The notes beneath the pieces were generated by a model. It saw nothing but the letters and a program-made list of their open reading frames with translations. It ran no database searches and was not told where the DNA came from. The position numbers and the translations under genes were made by a program. From the NCBI RefSeq assembly GCF_000620465.1, contig NZ_JIBE01000003.1, forward strand, positions 1,426,001 to 1,490,000: 64,000 bases of DNA, given 5' to 3'. The stretch is from Ralstonia sp. UNC404CL21Col (lineage in GTDB: Bacteria > Pseudomonadota > Gammaproteobacteria > Burkholderiales > Burkholderiaceae). How positions within the stretch are numbered: position 1 is the stretch's first letter; each line of letters starts with the position of its first letter. Shown here in pieces: positions 1 through 8,387 of this stretch.

Positions 1-111
1 CACCAACGACACGAAGAAGATCAGGAACAGGCGGGGCAGCAGCTGCGGCAGCACCGATCCGCGCCATGCGAGCAGCATGCGGAACCAGTGCAGATGGGGG
101 CGGACAACCAT
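1..111 (-). CDS. Bestrophin-like membrane protein (5' end only)
   Basis: Only the first 37 codons lie in the window; the gene continues past position 1. The N-terminus MVVRPHLHWFRMLL followed by W-RGSVLP and a hydrophobic stretch resembles the start of bacterial bestrophin-family (UPF0187/YneE) anion channels, which begin with an arginine/proline/tryptophan-rich segment just before the first membrane helix. The ATG is at 109-111. With so few residues the family call is tentative; the open frame and hydrophobic composition support a real membrane protein. Confidence 0.55.
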   Translation of the reverse strand, partial: MVVRPHLHWFRMLLAWRGSVLPQLLPRLFLIFFVSLV

Positions 112-300
112 GGGGCGGGTGAGGCGGGAACTGGAGTGCAGCGATTATCGCAGAGCACGACTGACGCCTGACACCTGTTTTTGGCGGTATTCAGGGCACG
201 TTCGGCCCTGTGGCCCCTGCCCGCGCCGGCGATCGATATTTTATGAATTGATTATCTTCAAATACCAACCCGATTCAGTTTCCGCAAAAACCCCGCAGTT

Positions 301-350
301 TCAAAATACAAACACAAATCGGCGCAAAGCGAACGCACTCGCTTTACGCC
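301..350 (-). terminator. Rho-independent terminator of the lectin gene
   Basis: A 12-bp stem (321-332 with 339-350, one G-T wobble position) and 6-nt loop lie 50 bp beyond the lectin stop codon. Read on the minus strand the stem is followed by a T-rich tract (320 down to 301). Confidence 0.6.
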
Positions 351-399
351 GACCCATGCAGAACCGCACCGCATTCTGCATGTTCAGGTCTGCTGTAAA

Positions 400-675
400 T
401 CAGTTGGTCTGGGTATAGCCGCCCTTGGTCCAGCTGTTGCCGTCCCAGCACCACTCCGTGGTATTGCTGCCGCTGGTGGCATAGACGCGGATATGGACGG
501 TGCTGCCGACCAGCCAGCTGGTGACGGAGACGTTATCGCCGGGCTCGCTGAAGGCGCCCGTGTACCACCCCTTCCCGTCATAGCAACGCTCGGTGATCTT
601 GCCACCATTGGCCGTGTACACACGGATCGACGGCACTGTCCCCCACGACGTGGCAGCGGTCTGAACGTTCGACAT
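400..675 (-). CDS. Fucose-binding lectin, RSL/AAL type
   Basis: The 91-residue protein is nearly identical in pattern to the R. solanacearum lectin RSL. It has two tandem repeats (about residues 2-45 and 46-90), each with the signature S-x-IRVY/HIRVY, then [12 protein letters not shown] or [12 protein letters not shown]. Known family behaviour: each monomer gives two blades and three monomers form a six-bladed propeller with six fucose/fucoside sites lined by Arg, Glu and Trp, all present here. There is no signal peptide, as for RSL. A GGAG motif sits 9 nt before the ATG. The gene is monocistronic, with its own terminator downstream and a leader hairpin at 711-743. In R. solanacearum such lectins are made at high cell density and bind plant or host glycans; a similar adhesive role is inferred here. 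Confidence 0.93.
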   Translation of the reverse strand: MSNVQTAATSWGTVPSIRVYTANGGKITERCYDGKGWYTGAFSEPGDNVSVTSWLVGSTVHIRVYATSGSNTTEWCWDGNSWTKGGYTQTN

Positions 676-710
676 GTTTTATCTCCAGAATGTGATTTCA
701 ATATCCATCA

Positions 711-743
711 AGTAAATGCAGCGAGATTTTCTCGGCATTTACT
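711..743 (-). promoter_or_regulatory. Leader stem-loop upstream of the lectin gene
   Basis: A perfect 9-bp inverted repeat (711-719 and 735-743) encloses a second 5-bp stem (722-726/730-734) with a 3-nt loop, giving an almost continuous 14-bp hairpin with a 2-nt bulge. It lies 36-68 bp upstream of the lectin ATG, so it could be a 5'-UTR hairpin or an operator. The rest of the interval 676-984 holds the ABC operon terminator and no convincing gene. Confidence 0.5.
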
Positions 744-892
744 ACGGCCCGGGTTCAGGGCTTCGCTAGCATAAGCAAAGAAAATTCCGGCTGCTGCTGA
801 GAGATAAGAAGCACAGATGGAGAGAAAACTTACTGAACAAATGACCGACTTTTCGCGCCTAACCATTATGTTGAGCGCACCCACAAAATAGA

Positions 893-917
893 CAAAAGGC
901 ACCAGATGAGGTGCCTT
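893..917 (-). terminator. Terminator of the amino-acid ABC operon
   Basis: An 8-bp stem (896-903/910-917) with a 6-nt loop is followed on the minus strand by TTTT. It lies about 70 bp past the stop codon of the ATPase gene. Confidence 0.65.
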
Positions 918-984
918 GATAATGTCTAGTCCAAAATGGCTGCAAGCGATGGCATAGACGCCATCAGCCCACTCACTGCATCGC

Positions 985-1722
985 TCACTGCACCGCGCCA
1001 ATGAACGCCGCCAGCTCCGCCGTCTTGGGGCTGGCAAACACCTCCTTGGCCGGCCCGCTTTCATGGATCAGCCCCTGGTGCATGAAGACGAGCTGATCGC
1101 CCACGTCACGCGCGAAGCGCATTTCGTGCGTGACCATGATCAGCGTCATGCCTTCGGCGGCGAGCTGCTTCACCACGGCCAGCACTTCGTTCACCAGTTC
1201 CGGGTCGAGCGCCGACGTGATCTCGTCGCACAGCAGCACCTTCGGCTGCATGGCGAGCGCGCGGGCAATGGCCACGCGCTGCTGCTGACCGCCGCTGAGT
1301 TGGTCGGGGTAGGCATCAAACTTATCGGCCAGGCCCACCTTGACGAGCATCTGGCGCGCGAGGTCGTTGGCATCGGCCTTCTTCATGCCCTTGACCACCA
1401 CGGGCGACAGCGCCACGTTCTCACCGGCTGTGAGGTGCGGAAACAGGTTGAACTGCTGGAACACCATGCCCACGTTCAGGCGCAGCGCGCGCAGTTGCGC
1501 GGGCGTGGCCTGCGAGCCCTTGAGCACCGCGTTGTCGACCACGATCTGCCCGTCGTCGATGGCTTCCAGCCCGTTGATGGACCGCAGCAGCGTGCTCTTG
1601 CCCGAGCCGCTGCGCCCGATGATGGCGACCACCTGGCCGCTTTCCACGCGCAGGTCGACGCCTTTGAGCACATGGTTGTTGCCGTAATGCTTGTGTACGG
1701 CGCAGAGATCAACGAGCGGCAT
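985..1722 (-). CDS. Polar amino-acid ABC transporter, ATP-binding protein
   Basis: This 245-residue ATPase powers import of a polar amino acid together with the two permeases and the binding protein upstream. Visible motifs are Walker A (GRSGSGKST, about residue 35), signature LSGGQQQR, Walker B LLCDEITSALDPE with catalytic Glu, and the H-loop in VTHEM. Length and motif order match the GlnQ/HisP family. The ATG at 1722 starts at the conserved MPLVDL and overlaps the end of the preceding permease by 14 bp, showing translational coupling. It is the last gene of the operon. The exact substrate cannot be read from the ATPase. Confidence 0.92.
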   Translation of the reverse strand: MPLVDLCAVHKHYGNNHVLKGVDLRVESGQVVAIIGRSGSGKSTLLRSINGLEAIDDGQIVVDNAVLKGSQATPAQLRALRLNVGMVFQQFNLFPHLTAGENVALSPVVVKGMKKADANDLARQMLVKVGLADKFDAYPDQLSGGQQQRVAIARALAMQPKVLLCDEITSALDPELVNEVLAVVKQLAAEGMTLIMVTHEMRFARDVGDQLVFMHQGLIHESGPAKEVFASPKTAELAAFIGAVQ

Positions 1723-2362
1723 AGAGCTTCTTTTCCAGATGAGAGGCGTAAAGAGACAGCGGCCAGCACAGCGCGAAGTACGCAACGGCCACCAGCCCGT
1801 AGATAAGGAATGGCTGGAAGGTGGCATTGGCCAGCACCGAACCCAGCTTGGACAGGTCTTCAAACCCGATGATGGACGCCACGGCCGTGCCCTTGACGAT
1901 CTGCACGGAGAACCCGACCGTGGGCGCAATCGACAGGCGCACCGCCTGCGGCAGCACCACGTGCCGCATCTGCTGGAAGTAGCCCATCGCCAGGCTGGAA
2001 GACGCTTCCCACTGCCCGCGCGGAATGGCCTCGACACAGCCGCGCCACACCTCGGCCAGATAGGCGCTGGTGTACAGCGTCAGGCCGATGGCGGCGGCCG
2101 TCCACGGCGACATCTCGAACCCCGCCATGGACGCCCCAAAGAACACGATGAACATCTGCATGAGCAGTGGCGTGTTCTGGAAGAGCTGGATGTATGCCTT
2201 GCTCACGCGCTGCAGCGTGGCGTTGCGCCCGACACGGGCAAACAGCACCACCAGGCCGGCCGTGCCGCCCAGCGCAAAGGCCATGAGCGACAGCATGAGC
2301 GTGGCAAGCAGCCCCTCCCCCAGCTTGAGGAGAATGGGCAACAGAGGGATGTCGGCGATCAT
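1709..2362 (-). CDS. Polar amino-acid ABC transporter permease (second)
   Basis: This 217-residue inner-membrane protein of the HisM/GltK family has about five hydrophobic helices. The conserved cytoplasmic EAA loop reads EAIPRGQWEASSSLAMG, then LPQAVRL, which docks onto the ATPase. The N-terminal segment LGEGLLATLMLSLMAFALGG is the usual first helix of these permeases. It overlaps the upstream permease by 4 bp (ATGA) and the downstream ATPase by 14 bp, so the three are translated as a unit. The two permeases probably form a heterodimer. Confidence 0.9.
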   Translation of the reverse strand: MIADIPLLPILLKLGEGLLATLMLSLMAFALGGTAGLVVLFARVGRNATLQRVSKAYIQLFQNTPLLMQMFIVFFGASMAGFEMSPWTAAAIGLTLYTSAYLAEVWRGCVEAIPRGQWEASSSLAMGYFQQMRHVVLPQAVRLSIAPTVGFSVQIVKGTAVASIIGFEDLSKLGSVLANATFQPFLIYGLVAVAYFALCWPLSLYASHLEKKLYAAR

Positions 2363-3102
2363 GCGGCGTCTCCAACGGAGGCGGCTGCGGTGGCGGTGGC
2401 AGCAAGCGGAGCAGCGGACGCCGCAGGCGCGCGGCGCCCCACGACAAAGCGCTGCCCGATCCAGGCCAGCAACTGACGCAGCAACAGCGCCAGCGCAAAG
2501 TACAGCGCCGTCACCACCAGGTAGGTTTCAAACGCGCGGAAGTTGCGCGACTGGATGAAGTTGGCCGCAAAGGTCAGATCCTGCGCGGCAATCTGCGAGA
2601 CGACCGACGTGCCCAGCATCACGATCACGATCTGGCTGCTGAGCGCCGGCCACACCTTCTGCAGCGCGGGCCGCAGCACCACGTGCCGGAAGATGGCCCA
2701 GCGGCTCATCGCGAGTGCATTGGCCGCTTCCAGCTGGCCGCGCGGTGTTTCTTGAATGCCTGCACGTACGATCTCGGTGATGTACGCGCCCAGGTTGACC
2801 ACCGCCGTGAGCAGCGCCGCCTGCCATTCGTTGATCTGCACGCCCAGCGAGGGCAAGCCAAAGAACACGAACATCAACTGCACGAGGAACGGCGTGTTGC
2901 GGATGCCCTCCACATACACCTTGAACAGCGCATTGAACGGCGCGATGCGCCAGGCGCGGCACACGCCCCCGGCAATGCCGATGGCGCCACCGAGCACCGC
3001 GCCCGCCGCCGTGAGCGCGAGCGTGAATGCCGCGCCCTGCGCGAGCTGGCCGCTGTAACTGAAGACAGCGCCAAAATCGAATTGATAAGCCATGGAGGTC
3101 AT
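2359..3102 (-). CDS. Polar amino-acid ABC transporter permease (first)
   Basis: This 247-residue permease is paralogous to the next gene. The EAA loop reads ETPRGQLEAANALAMS, and there are about five membrane helices between residues 15 and 235. A hydrophobic N-terminal helix follows a short aromatic stretch (YQFDFGAVFSYSG) typical of amino-acid permeases. The tail after about residue 225 is Ala-rich and charged. Two ATGs are close together (3102 and 3093) and no strong ribosome site discriminates between them; the longer form is given. It is separated by 58 bp from the binding-protein gene and coupled by ATGA to the next permease. Confidence 0.88.
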   Translation of the reverse strand: MTSMAYQFDFGAVFSYSGQLAQGAAFTLALTAAGAVLGGAIGIAGGVCRAWRIAPFNALFKVYVEGIRNTPFLVQLMFVFFGLPSLGVQINEWQAALLTAVVNLGAYITEIVRAGIQETPRGQLEAANALAMSRWAIFRHVVLRPALQKVWPALSSQIVIVMLGTSVVSQIAAQDLTFAANFIQSRNFRAFETYLVVTALYFALALLLRQLLAWIGQRFVVGRRAPAASAAPLAATATAAASVGDAA

Positions 3103-3160
3103 CCGTGGCCCGGCACACCAACGTGGGCGCCGGGCCTGTGTTGCGAAGGCGTGCGTGTGC

Positions 3161-3988
3161 TTAAAGCTTGGTGGGCAGCGGCATCTTGATCCAGCGCTGC
3201 GACAGATCGTTCAGGCGGCCATCGGTCTTCAGCTTGGTAATGACGGTGTTCACCTTGTCGAGCAGCGCGGGCTCGCCCTTGGCCACACCCACATAGCAAG
3301 GCGTGTCTTCCACGGGGAACTTCAGGTCGAGCTGGCGCAGCTTCGTGCGCTCGTTCACCGCGTTGGCCACGATGTTGCCCACCGTCACCAACTGCACCTG
3401 GCCGATGAGGTAGCTCTGCGCAGTGGCGTTGTTGTCTTCATAGCGCTTGATGGTGGCCGACGCCGGCGCCACGGCCGAGAGCGCCAGATCTTCAGTCGAA
3501 CCGCGCGTGACGCCGATCGTTTTGCCGGCCAGATCTGCCGGCGCCTTGATCGTCATGTCTTTCGGGCCGTACACGCTCTTGGGGAACGGTGCGTACGCCT
3601 GCGTGAAGTCGATCACCTTGGCGCGCTCGGCGTTCTTACCCAGGCTGGAGATGACGACATCCACCTTGCCCGTGGTCAGGAACGGAATACGGTTGGTGCT
3701 GGTGACGGGCACCAGCTCGGCCTTGACGCCGAGTTCCTTGGCGACGAGGTTGGCCATGTCGATGTCATAGCCCTGCAGCTTCAGGTCCGGACCGAGCGAG
3801 CCGAACGGCGGGAAGTCGTTCGGAATGGCCACGCGGATCACGCCCGCTTTCTGGATGTTGGCCAGAGCGTCGGCATGGGCCGGGCGGCCTGGCAACAACG
3901 CAGCAACAGCGCTGGCCGCCATGACGGCGTGGAGGAAGAAGCGACGCGAGGTGGGGCGCGAAGCGTGGCGGGCAATGATGCGGGTCAT
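3161..3988 (-). CDS. Periplasmic amino-acid-binding protein (SBP family 3)
   Basis: A 275-residue secreted receptor. Residues 1-40 form a signal peptide with a twin-Arg-like RR-FF start, a hydrophobic stretch and the cleavage-like AHA-D. The mature part has the family-3 hallmarks: GVIRVAIPNDFPPFG near the N-terminus, GYDIDMANLVAKELG, then DVVISSL-x(4)-ERAKVIDFTQAY. It supplies ligand to the ATPase and permeases downstream. The start at 3988 is supported by AAGGAG 8 nt upstream. The ligand-site Asp/Arg pattern fits an amino acid, but which one is not clear. Confidence 0.9.
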   Translation of the reverse strand: MTRIIARHASRPTSRRFFLHAVMAASAVAALLPGRPAHADALANIQKAGVIRVAIPNDFPPFGSLGPDLKLQGYDIDMANLVAKELGVKAELVPVTSTNRIPFLTTGKVDVVISSLGKNAERAKVIDFTQAYAPFPKSVYGPKDMTIKAPADLAGKTIGVTRGSTEDLALSAVAPASATIKRYEDNNATAQSYLIGQVQLVTVGNIVANAVNERTKLRQLDLKFPVEDTPCYVGVAKGEPALLDKVNTVITKLKTDGRLNDLSQRWIKMPLPTKL

Positions 3989-4015
3989 TCAAAAACTCCT
4001 TCAGGAAATTCAGGA

Positions 4016-4780
4016 TCAGGAAATCGAGGCGAGGCGAAACGAAACCGGTTCGTGCTGCATGGGTTCGGACGCCGCGGGCGGGGCGGTCAGGTCAATGCCG
4101 CTGCGGCGCGCGGCCGACAACAGATGCGCGCGCATGGCCTCTGCGCTGGCGGCGACATCGCCCGCGGCAATGGCCTGCACGATGGCGTTGTGCTCGTGCG
4201 CGGGGTGGTCGTCTGCGCCGTTGCGGGCAAAGGGCAAGCGCAGGCTGTGACCGATGGCGTGTTCCAACTGGCCGGCCATCGCCATCAACCCTGGGTTGCC
4301 AGACAACTGCGCCAGCAGCAGGTGGAAGTGCAGATCCGCCTCTGCCGCGCTCAGCAAGTCATTGCGCTCCAGCGCGTGGGCCAACTGCTGCTGCAGCCAT
4401 TGCAGGTGGCGCAGGCCGGCGGCATGCATGCGCGCAGCCGCCAGCGCCGTCCAGCCGGGCTCCAGCACCAGACGCAGCTCAATCAACTGACGTGGCGACA
4501 GCGTGCCCAGCGCCGGCGTGGCAAACGGGCGATGCATGCGCTCGGCACTCGCCTGCTCTGCGCCAAACCTCTGGCCGCGCACCATCACGCCACGGCTGGG
4601 GAGAATGTCGACCAGGCCCAGCGTCTCCAGCACCGTGAGCGCCTCACGCAGCGATGCGCGGCTCACGCCCAGGCTTTCCGCCAGCTCACGCTGCGGCGGC
4701 AGGCGGCTGCCACTGGGGTACTCGCCACTCAGGATGCGTTGCTGGAGTGCTTGCGCGACGGAGGATGGAATGCTGTGCAT
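4016..4780 (-). CDS. GntR-family (FadR/FCD) transcriptional regulator
   Basis: A 254-residue regulator. The N-terminal winged helix-turn-helix (residues about 5-70) shows SRLPPQRELAESLGVSRASLREALTVLETLGLVDILPSRG broken over its wing, and the C-terminal all-helical FCD ligand-binding domain runs from about 95 to 230. It lies first in the transcription unit, 27 bp before the binding-protein gene, so it most likely controls the amino-acid transporter in response to its substrate or a derivative. A GTG 16 codons upstream (4828) is also in frame; the ATG at 4780 is preferred because family homology begins there, although neither has a strong ribosome site. Confidence 0.85.
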   Translation of the reverse strand: MHSIPSSVAQALQQRILSGEYPSGSRLPPQRELAESLGVSRASLREALTVLETLGLVDILPSRGVMVRGQRFGAEQASAERMHRPFATPALGTLSPRQLIELRLVLEPGWTALAAARMHAAGLRHLQWLQQQLAHALERNDLLSAAEADLHFHLLLAQLSGNPGLMAMAGQLEHAIGHSLRLPFARNGADDHPAHEHNAIVQAIAAGDVAASAEAMRAHLLSAARRSGIDLTAPPAASEPMQHEPVSFRLASIS

Positions 4781-4923
4781 GGGCCGGGATTGGAGAAAGA
4801 CACGGTCGTGGTCTGACCGGTCGCCCACGGCTTATGCGAGTTTTGTGCCATGCAGCATAGAGCCGCGTGTTGCGCGGTATTGCGGCGGGTTGGTTGCCTG
4901 GGCTGTGCCCTGGGGTGAGGCGT

Positions 4924-4948
4924 GGGCTGGGGGGTGCGGGGGATTGGG
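4924..4948 (+). other. G-quadruplex motif
   Basis: Four runs of three or more G are separated by loops of 2, 3 and 3 nt on the plus strand, inside a G-rich stretch (4887-4985) between two divergent genes. The remaining interval 4781-5102 shows no gene and presumably holds the promoter of the regulator gene at 4016-4780. Confidence 0.5.
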
Positions 4949-5102
4949 CGCTTGGAGTTGGTGCGGGGTGCACCGGTTTGGGACGTGTGGGCGATGAGGG
5001 AGCGGCGCGCTCCAACTAGCGTTGCACCAGTGGCGGAGCGGCGCGGCTATATTGCTTCACCAGAAACGTGACCTCGATGGACGACGTAGACAACTTAGGC
5101 AC

Positions 5103-5402
5103 ATGGCGACAACTCCAACCTTCTACCCCTACAGCCCGGAGCCGCATCGGGGCATCGCGCAGTCAACGCCCGCGGCGCAGGATGTCATCAAGCTTGCGAT
5201 CGACGCCGATGAGGCGGAAGCGTGGTTCTCAGAAACGCATGCGTGCCAACGGCTGCGGGAACTGTTTCCGGCAGCCATCACGTTTTTGATTGAGGATGAC
5301 TACCTGGGCGAGAAGCAAAAAGCGTCGATCGAACAGGAGCTGGCGCCCGCGAAGGTGACGTGGGAGCCCGGGTATCGGATTGATGGGCGTCACGGGCGTT
5401 AG
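5103..5402 (+). CDS. Hypothetical protein
   Basis: A 99-residue reading frame starting MATTPTFYPYSPEP. It is soluble, acidic in the middle and ends in a basic tail. The segment DADEAEAWFSETHACQRLRELFPAAITFLIEDDYLG looks like a folded protein rather than a random frame, but I recognise no family. The ATG at 5103 is chosen because composition looks protein-like from there; an upstream ATG at 5022 is in frame. It lies between the amino-acid transport operon and the convergent CDI operon. Functional assignment is not possible. Confidence 0.4.
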   Translation: MATTPTFYPYSPEPHRGIAQSTPAAQDVIKLAIDADEAEAWFSETHACQRLRELFPAAITFLIEDDYLGEKQKASIEQELAPAKVTWEPGYRIDGRHGR

Positions 5403-5555
5403 CTCGTCCGCACGCGGCTGAGAATTGCTGAACGTACGACAAGAACAGCCTTACCCAGTTGCACACCGACGCTAGCGCTGCTCGATCTGTTGCGGCTATC
5501 GCCCTTATGCAGCGCGCAGCCGCGACCCATTGATACTCCTCGATGAAGCTGGAAG

Positions 5556-7250
5556 CTAAAACTCCACGCCGACCTGCGCCATCACTGCCGGCTGTTGGCT
5601 GCGGAAGCCCGCTGGTTTGTACAACGGCCAACCAAACGACACGTCGTAGTTGAAGGCCATGTAGGGGCCGGATGGCACGCGCCCTCGCACACCAACGACG
5701 GCACCCACCAACTTGTCGCCGAGCAGAAATTCCGCACTGGGGCCGTGCACCTTGCCCATATCGACGCCGGCGTAGACGGCTTGGCCGGCCACGCGCCACG
5801 CCAGCTCGTTGCGCCAGAACCATCCGTCTTCGGCCGCCAGCGTCAGTTGGCCATCGAAACCGCGCACGGTGTAGCGGTTACCGATGGTGAAGTAGTCGCT
5901 TGGCAGCACACGTGTGCGAGCGTGCTGGATAGACCAGTTGCTCGTGTACTCGAACATCTGGTTAGCCAGCTTGAACGGCCAATACAGGCTTGCGTTGGCC
6001 GTTTCAACTTGTGACCGCCCGCCGTAGCCAGGGTCACCGACCACCACACCCGGGACGTTGGAATGATCGGGCAGCGTCTCTCGCCACGCAAACCCGCCAT
6101 CGAGCACCACCGGGCCAAGATAGTGGCGATGCGACATCGACGCCTCATAGCCCACGACATCACGACGCTGGACCGCAATCTCCGTGTCTTCCAGGTAGTT
6201 GCGGTTGATTTTGCGGAAGAGCTTGAACTGGGCGCCGGTGCGCGACGTCGCGTCGCGATGCAGCACGCCACTGATGCCGGCATTCACCTCAGAGCTATTG
6301 CCGCTGTAGACGATGGGCTCCTCGAAACCCGCCACCGTCTGGTTGTAGCGCGAGCGATTGGCGCCCACGAAGAGCGTGGCATAGCCGACCGGCACGCTCC
6401 AGTTGATGGAATAGGAACGCGTGCCTGCTGCGGTCGAACCGCGGTCTGTATTGGACGACGCTGAAATCGACAGTTGGTCGTAGAGGTGCAGCGGCGAGTC
6501 GATGACCAGCGAGCCGCTCATCTGGTACTTGCCGGTCGACTTCAAGCCCGTGTTATCCGCTGACAGCGATGCGTGCCAGCGCTTGTCAGTACCCGGCTTG
6601 AGCACGATGTCAGATTCACCGACGCGCTCGCCAGGAACGATGTCAAAGCTCGTCTGCGACTGACCCGGCAGGCGGCGTATGCTTTCCAGCGCCTGGTCCA
6701 AGTCGCGCTGGTTCAACAAATCTCCGGGGCCAGCGAGCAACACCATCCGTGCCCAGCCGATGTTGTCATCCGAGGCATTGCGGATGGCCCCAATGCGCCC
6801 CGCCAACACTTTGAGTTGCAACGTACCGCCAGCCAAGTTCTGCTTCGGGATCAGGACCCGCGAAGTGACGTAGCCCCGCTCAATCAGCGCGTTGTTTGCC
6901 TGCAGCTCGATCGCCTCCAGCCCCTGCTTGCCGACACACTGGCCATTGACGGGCTTGAGCAGGTCGGGCAACCACCAGAAGACGTTGTCCTCCAGCGTGA
7001 TGCCGTTGATCTGGAAGCATGGCGTTTCCTTCGGCAGCGCGGACAGCGAGATCACCTGCGCGGGCGCGGGTAGCGTGAAGACGTCCGGGCGGGCGTTGGC
7101 ACGCTCACGCGCCTGCTCGGCTTGCTGCTCTTGCAAGCGCTGGACTTCTGGACCAGGGCCGGTTAGGGGTGCAGGCGCGACTTGCGCGAGTGCGAGCGAG
7201 CTAAGCGTGCCAACGTAGAGCGCGGCCGCGCGGGAAACAGCAGACAACAT
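5556..7250 (-). CDS. bcpB: Two-partner secretion outer-membrane transporter (TpsB/CdiB/BcpB)
   Basis: A 564-residue outer-membrane protein that exports the giant exoprotein encoded upstream. Residues 1-22 form a signal peptide. A Gln/Glu/Arg-rich linker helix (about 35-55) precedes two POTRA domains (about 75-155 and 155-235). A 16-stranded barrel follows, with the diagnostic VRGF motif near residue 461 (RYTVRGFDG), and the chain ends in a C-terminal Phe (VGVEF) as recognised by the Bam machinery. Length and order match FhaC/CdiB. It is the last gene of the operon, which is the Burkholderia arrangement (bcpA-I-O-B) rather than the E. coli order (cdiB first). The assignment to BcpB comes from context; the TpsB family is certain. 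Confidence 0.93.
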   Translation of the reverse strand: MLSAVSRAAALYVGTLSSLALAQVAPAPLTGPGPEVQRLQEQQAEQARERANARPDVFTLPAPAQVISLSALPKETPCFQINGITLEDNVFWWLPDLLKPVNGQCVGKQGLEAIELQANNALIERGYVTSRVLIPKQNLAGGTLQLKVLAGRIGAIRNASDDNIGWARMVLLAGPGDLLNQRDLDQALESIRRLPGQSQTSFDIVPGERVGESDIVLKPGTDKRWHASLSADNTGLKSTGKYQMSGSLVIDSPLHLYDQLSISASSNTDRGSTAAGTRSYSINWSVPVGYATLFVGANRSRYNQTVAGFEEPIVYSGNSSEVNAGISGVLHRDATSRTGAQFKLFRKINRNYLEDTEIAVQRRDVVGYEASMSHRHYLGPVVLDGGFAWRETLPDHSNVPGVVVGDPGYGGRSQVETANASLYWPFKLANQMFEYTSNWSIQHARTRVLPSDYFTIGNRYTVRGFDGQLTLAAEDGWFWRNELAWRVAGQAVYAGVDMGKVHGPSAEFLLGDKLVGAVVGVRGRVPSGPYMAFNYDVSFGWPLYKPAGFRSQQPAVMAQVGVEF

Positions 7251-7276
7251 GATTTGGAATTGTGGGAGGGTACGGC

Positions 7277-7873
7277 TCAGTTATTGCGGCTGGAGATGGG
7301 CTGCTGCGTGGGGGAGCACTTTTCCTTGTCGAATTTCTCGACCCTCTGCATAACCGGTTCCCCTGCAGCGTCGCTCATCTCAACCTTGCAGCCACCAGGC
7401 GCGCGCACGAAACGTAGCGTGACCTCAGCGCGGTCGAAGGTGTAGACGTTCGGCACAAAACAATGCCACCACGTGGCGCCGTTTTCCCCTTGGTCATAGA
7501 TGTCAATGCGGACCGGTTCGCCGCGTGGCACCGCAAAGGTCGCAGCCTCCCGGTACGGCATCATTCCGTTTGGCTGCCATCCGATACGTTTGTCAGCTGA
7601 TTCACAGTTGCCAGACCGTTCGGCAATCAACAGGTGCGCCGTGGGGCTGTAATCGTTCTGGAATGTGACACGCGTCGTTTGTTCCGTCGGCAGTGTCGGC
7701 GTTTCGTACTTGCCAAAGATGAACCAACCACAGCCGGAAAGCATCGTGGTCGCGACGAGTACGGCACCCACGGCCGCAACTCTTGTGCTGCGTGGGCCGC
7801 GTAGGTTGTTCCCAACCTGATTTTCCGCTCCGTGCCCCACTGCGGACGGTGCGTTAGACAGCGAAAACTTCAC
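7277..7873 (-). CDS. Lipoprotein of the CDI operon (BcpO-like)
   Basis: A 198-residue protein with a hydrophobic segment at 31-46 and a lipobox LSGC with Cys48, so it should be lipid-modified and exported. The unusually long N-terminal stretch before the hydrophobic core is odd, but no better start is visible. The mature part contains several Cys residues (NCES, HCFV, GGCK, KEKC). Its place just before the TpsB gene matches BcpO, the small lipoprotein in Burkholderia-type CDI operons; that protein is usually shorter, so equivalence is by position. The start codon overlaps the upstream stop by 4 bp and the stop is 26 bp from bcpB. Confidence 0.72.
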   Translation of the reverse strand: MKFSLSNAPSAVGHGAENQVGNNLRGPRSTRVAAVGAVLVATTMLSGCGWFIFGKYETPTLPTEQTTRVTFQNDYSPTAHLLIAERSGNCESADKRIGWQPNGMMPYREAATFAVPRGEPVRIDIYDQGENGATWWHCFVPNVYTFDRAEVTLRFVRAPGGCKVEMSDAAGEPVMQRVEKFDKEKCSPTQQPISSRNN

Positions 7874-8094
7874 CTTCCAACCCCTCTCTTATCTTTTTGG
7901 TCTTCGCGGCTTCTCACGAAGGACAGGACACTTAGGTATGCGGCGATGACCATCGACCAGAACAAGCAGACATAGGCCAACACCACAAAGTGTTTGGTAG
8001 TTACAGCAAAACCCAAGGCTCGAAAGAAAACCAATCCGGCCAGTAGCAGCCAAGGAGAGACGACTGCTTTTAGGACCAACCAACCAGCTCTCAT
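7870..8094 (-). CDS. Small two-helix membrane protein (copy 2)
   Basis: A 74-residue protein with two hydrophobic helices (about 8-28 and 36-60) and a charged C-terminal tail (RSREDQKDKR). It aligns along its length with the 71-residue protein at 8384-8599: shared positions include PW-L-G-R-G-T-H-LA-VC-F-S. The pair therefore looks like a duplication, with one unrelated gene between the copies. Both ends overlap neighbours by 4 bp (ATGA), so it is part of a translationally coupled string inside the CDI operon. Family and role are unknown to me; an accessory or orphan immunity function is one possibility. Confidence 0.7.
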   Translation of the reverse strand: MRAGWLVLKAVVSPWLLLAGLVFFRALGFAVTTKHFVVLAYVCLFWSMVIAAYLSVLSFVRSREDQKDKRGVGR

Positions 8095-8387
8095 TCCTGG
8101 CAGCCTTTCTTATGTTGGTACTGACGGCGAAGCAGCCGGACTGCGTGAATGACTTCCAGCGCTAGCCAAACCGCCCCAACGAGCGTCATGACAACGACGA
8201 CACCGTCATGCTTTGCCTCACTCGGAACGACGCTATCGCTGTGGAGCACGTTCGCGTTGAGCCACAGCATCCAATCGCGAAGCCAGTAGGTGGCACCGAT
8301 GATGACCAAGCAGCAGGTCAAGCGAGAAGCAATGCCCTTCCAGCCTGGATGCTCTACTGCACGGTCAAGGTATGCGAATGGGTTCAC
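8091..8387 (-). CDS. Small membrane protein of the CDI operon
   Basis: A 98-residue protein with two predicted membrane segments (about 22-42 and 65-85), a short loop with SEAKHDG, and a basic tail rich in Arg/Lys/Gln. It is sandwiched between two mutually related small membrane proteins, with 4-bp overlaps on both sides. I do not recognise the family. In this position of a Burkholderia-type CDI operon, genes for immunity or accessory proteins are expected, but nothing in the sequence decides which. Confidence 0.7.
   Translation of the reverse strand: MNPFAYLDRAVEHPGWKGIASRLTCCLVIIGATYWLRDWMLWLNANVLHSDSVVPSEAKHDGVVVVMTLVGAVWLALEVIHAVRLLRRQYQHKKGCQE

Noticed and set aside
384..701. Second minus-strand frame over the lectin
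   Set aside because: Out-of-frame shadow of the RSL-like lectin; Ser/Arg/Pro-rich.
708..1064. 118-codon minus-strand frame between ABC operon and lectin
   Set aside because: It overlaps the end of the ATPase gene, the operon terminator and the lectin leader hairpin.
3092..4816. 574-codon plus-strand frame over the binding protein and regulator genes
   Set aside because: Antisense to two clear genes; composition is that of a shadow frame.
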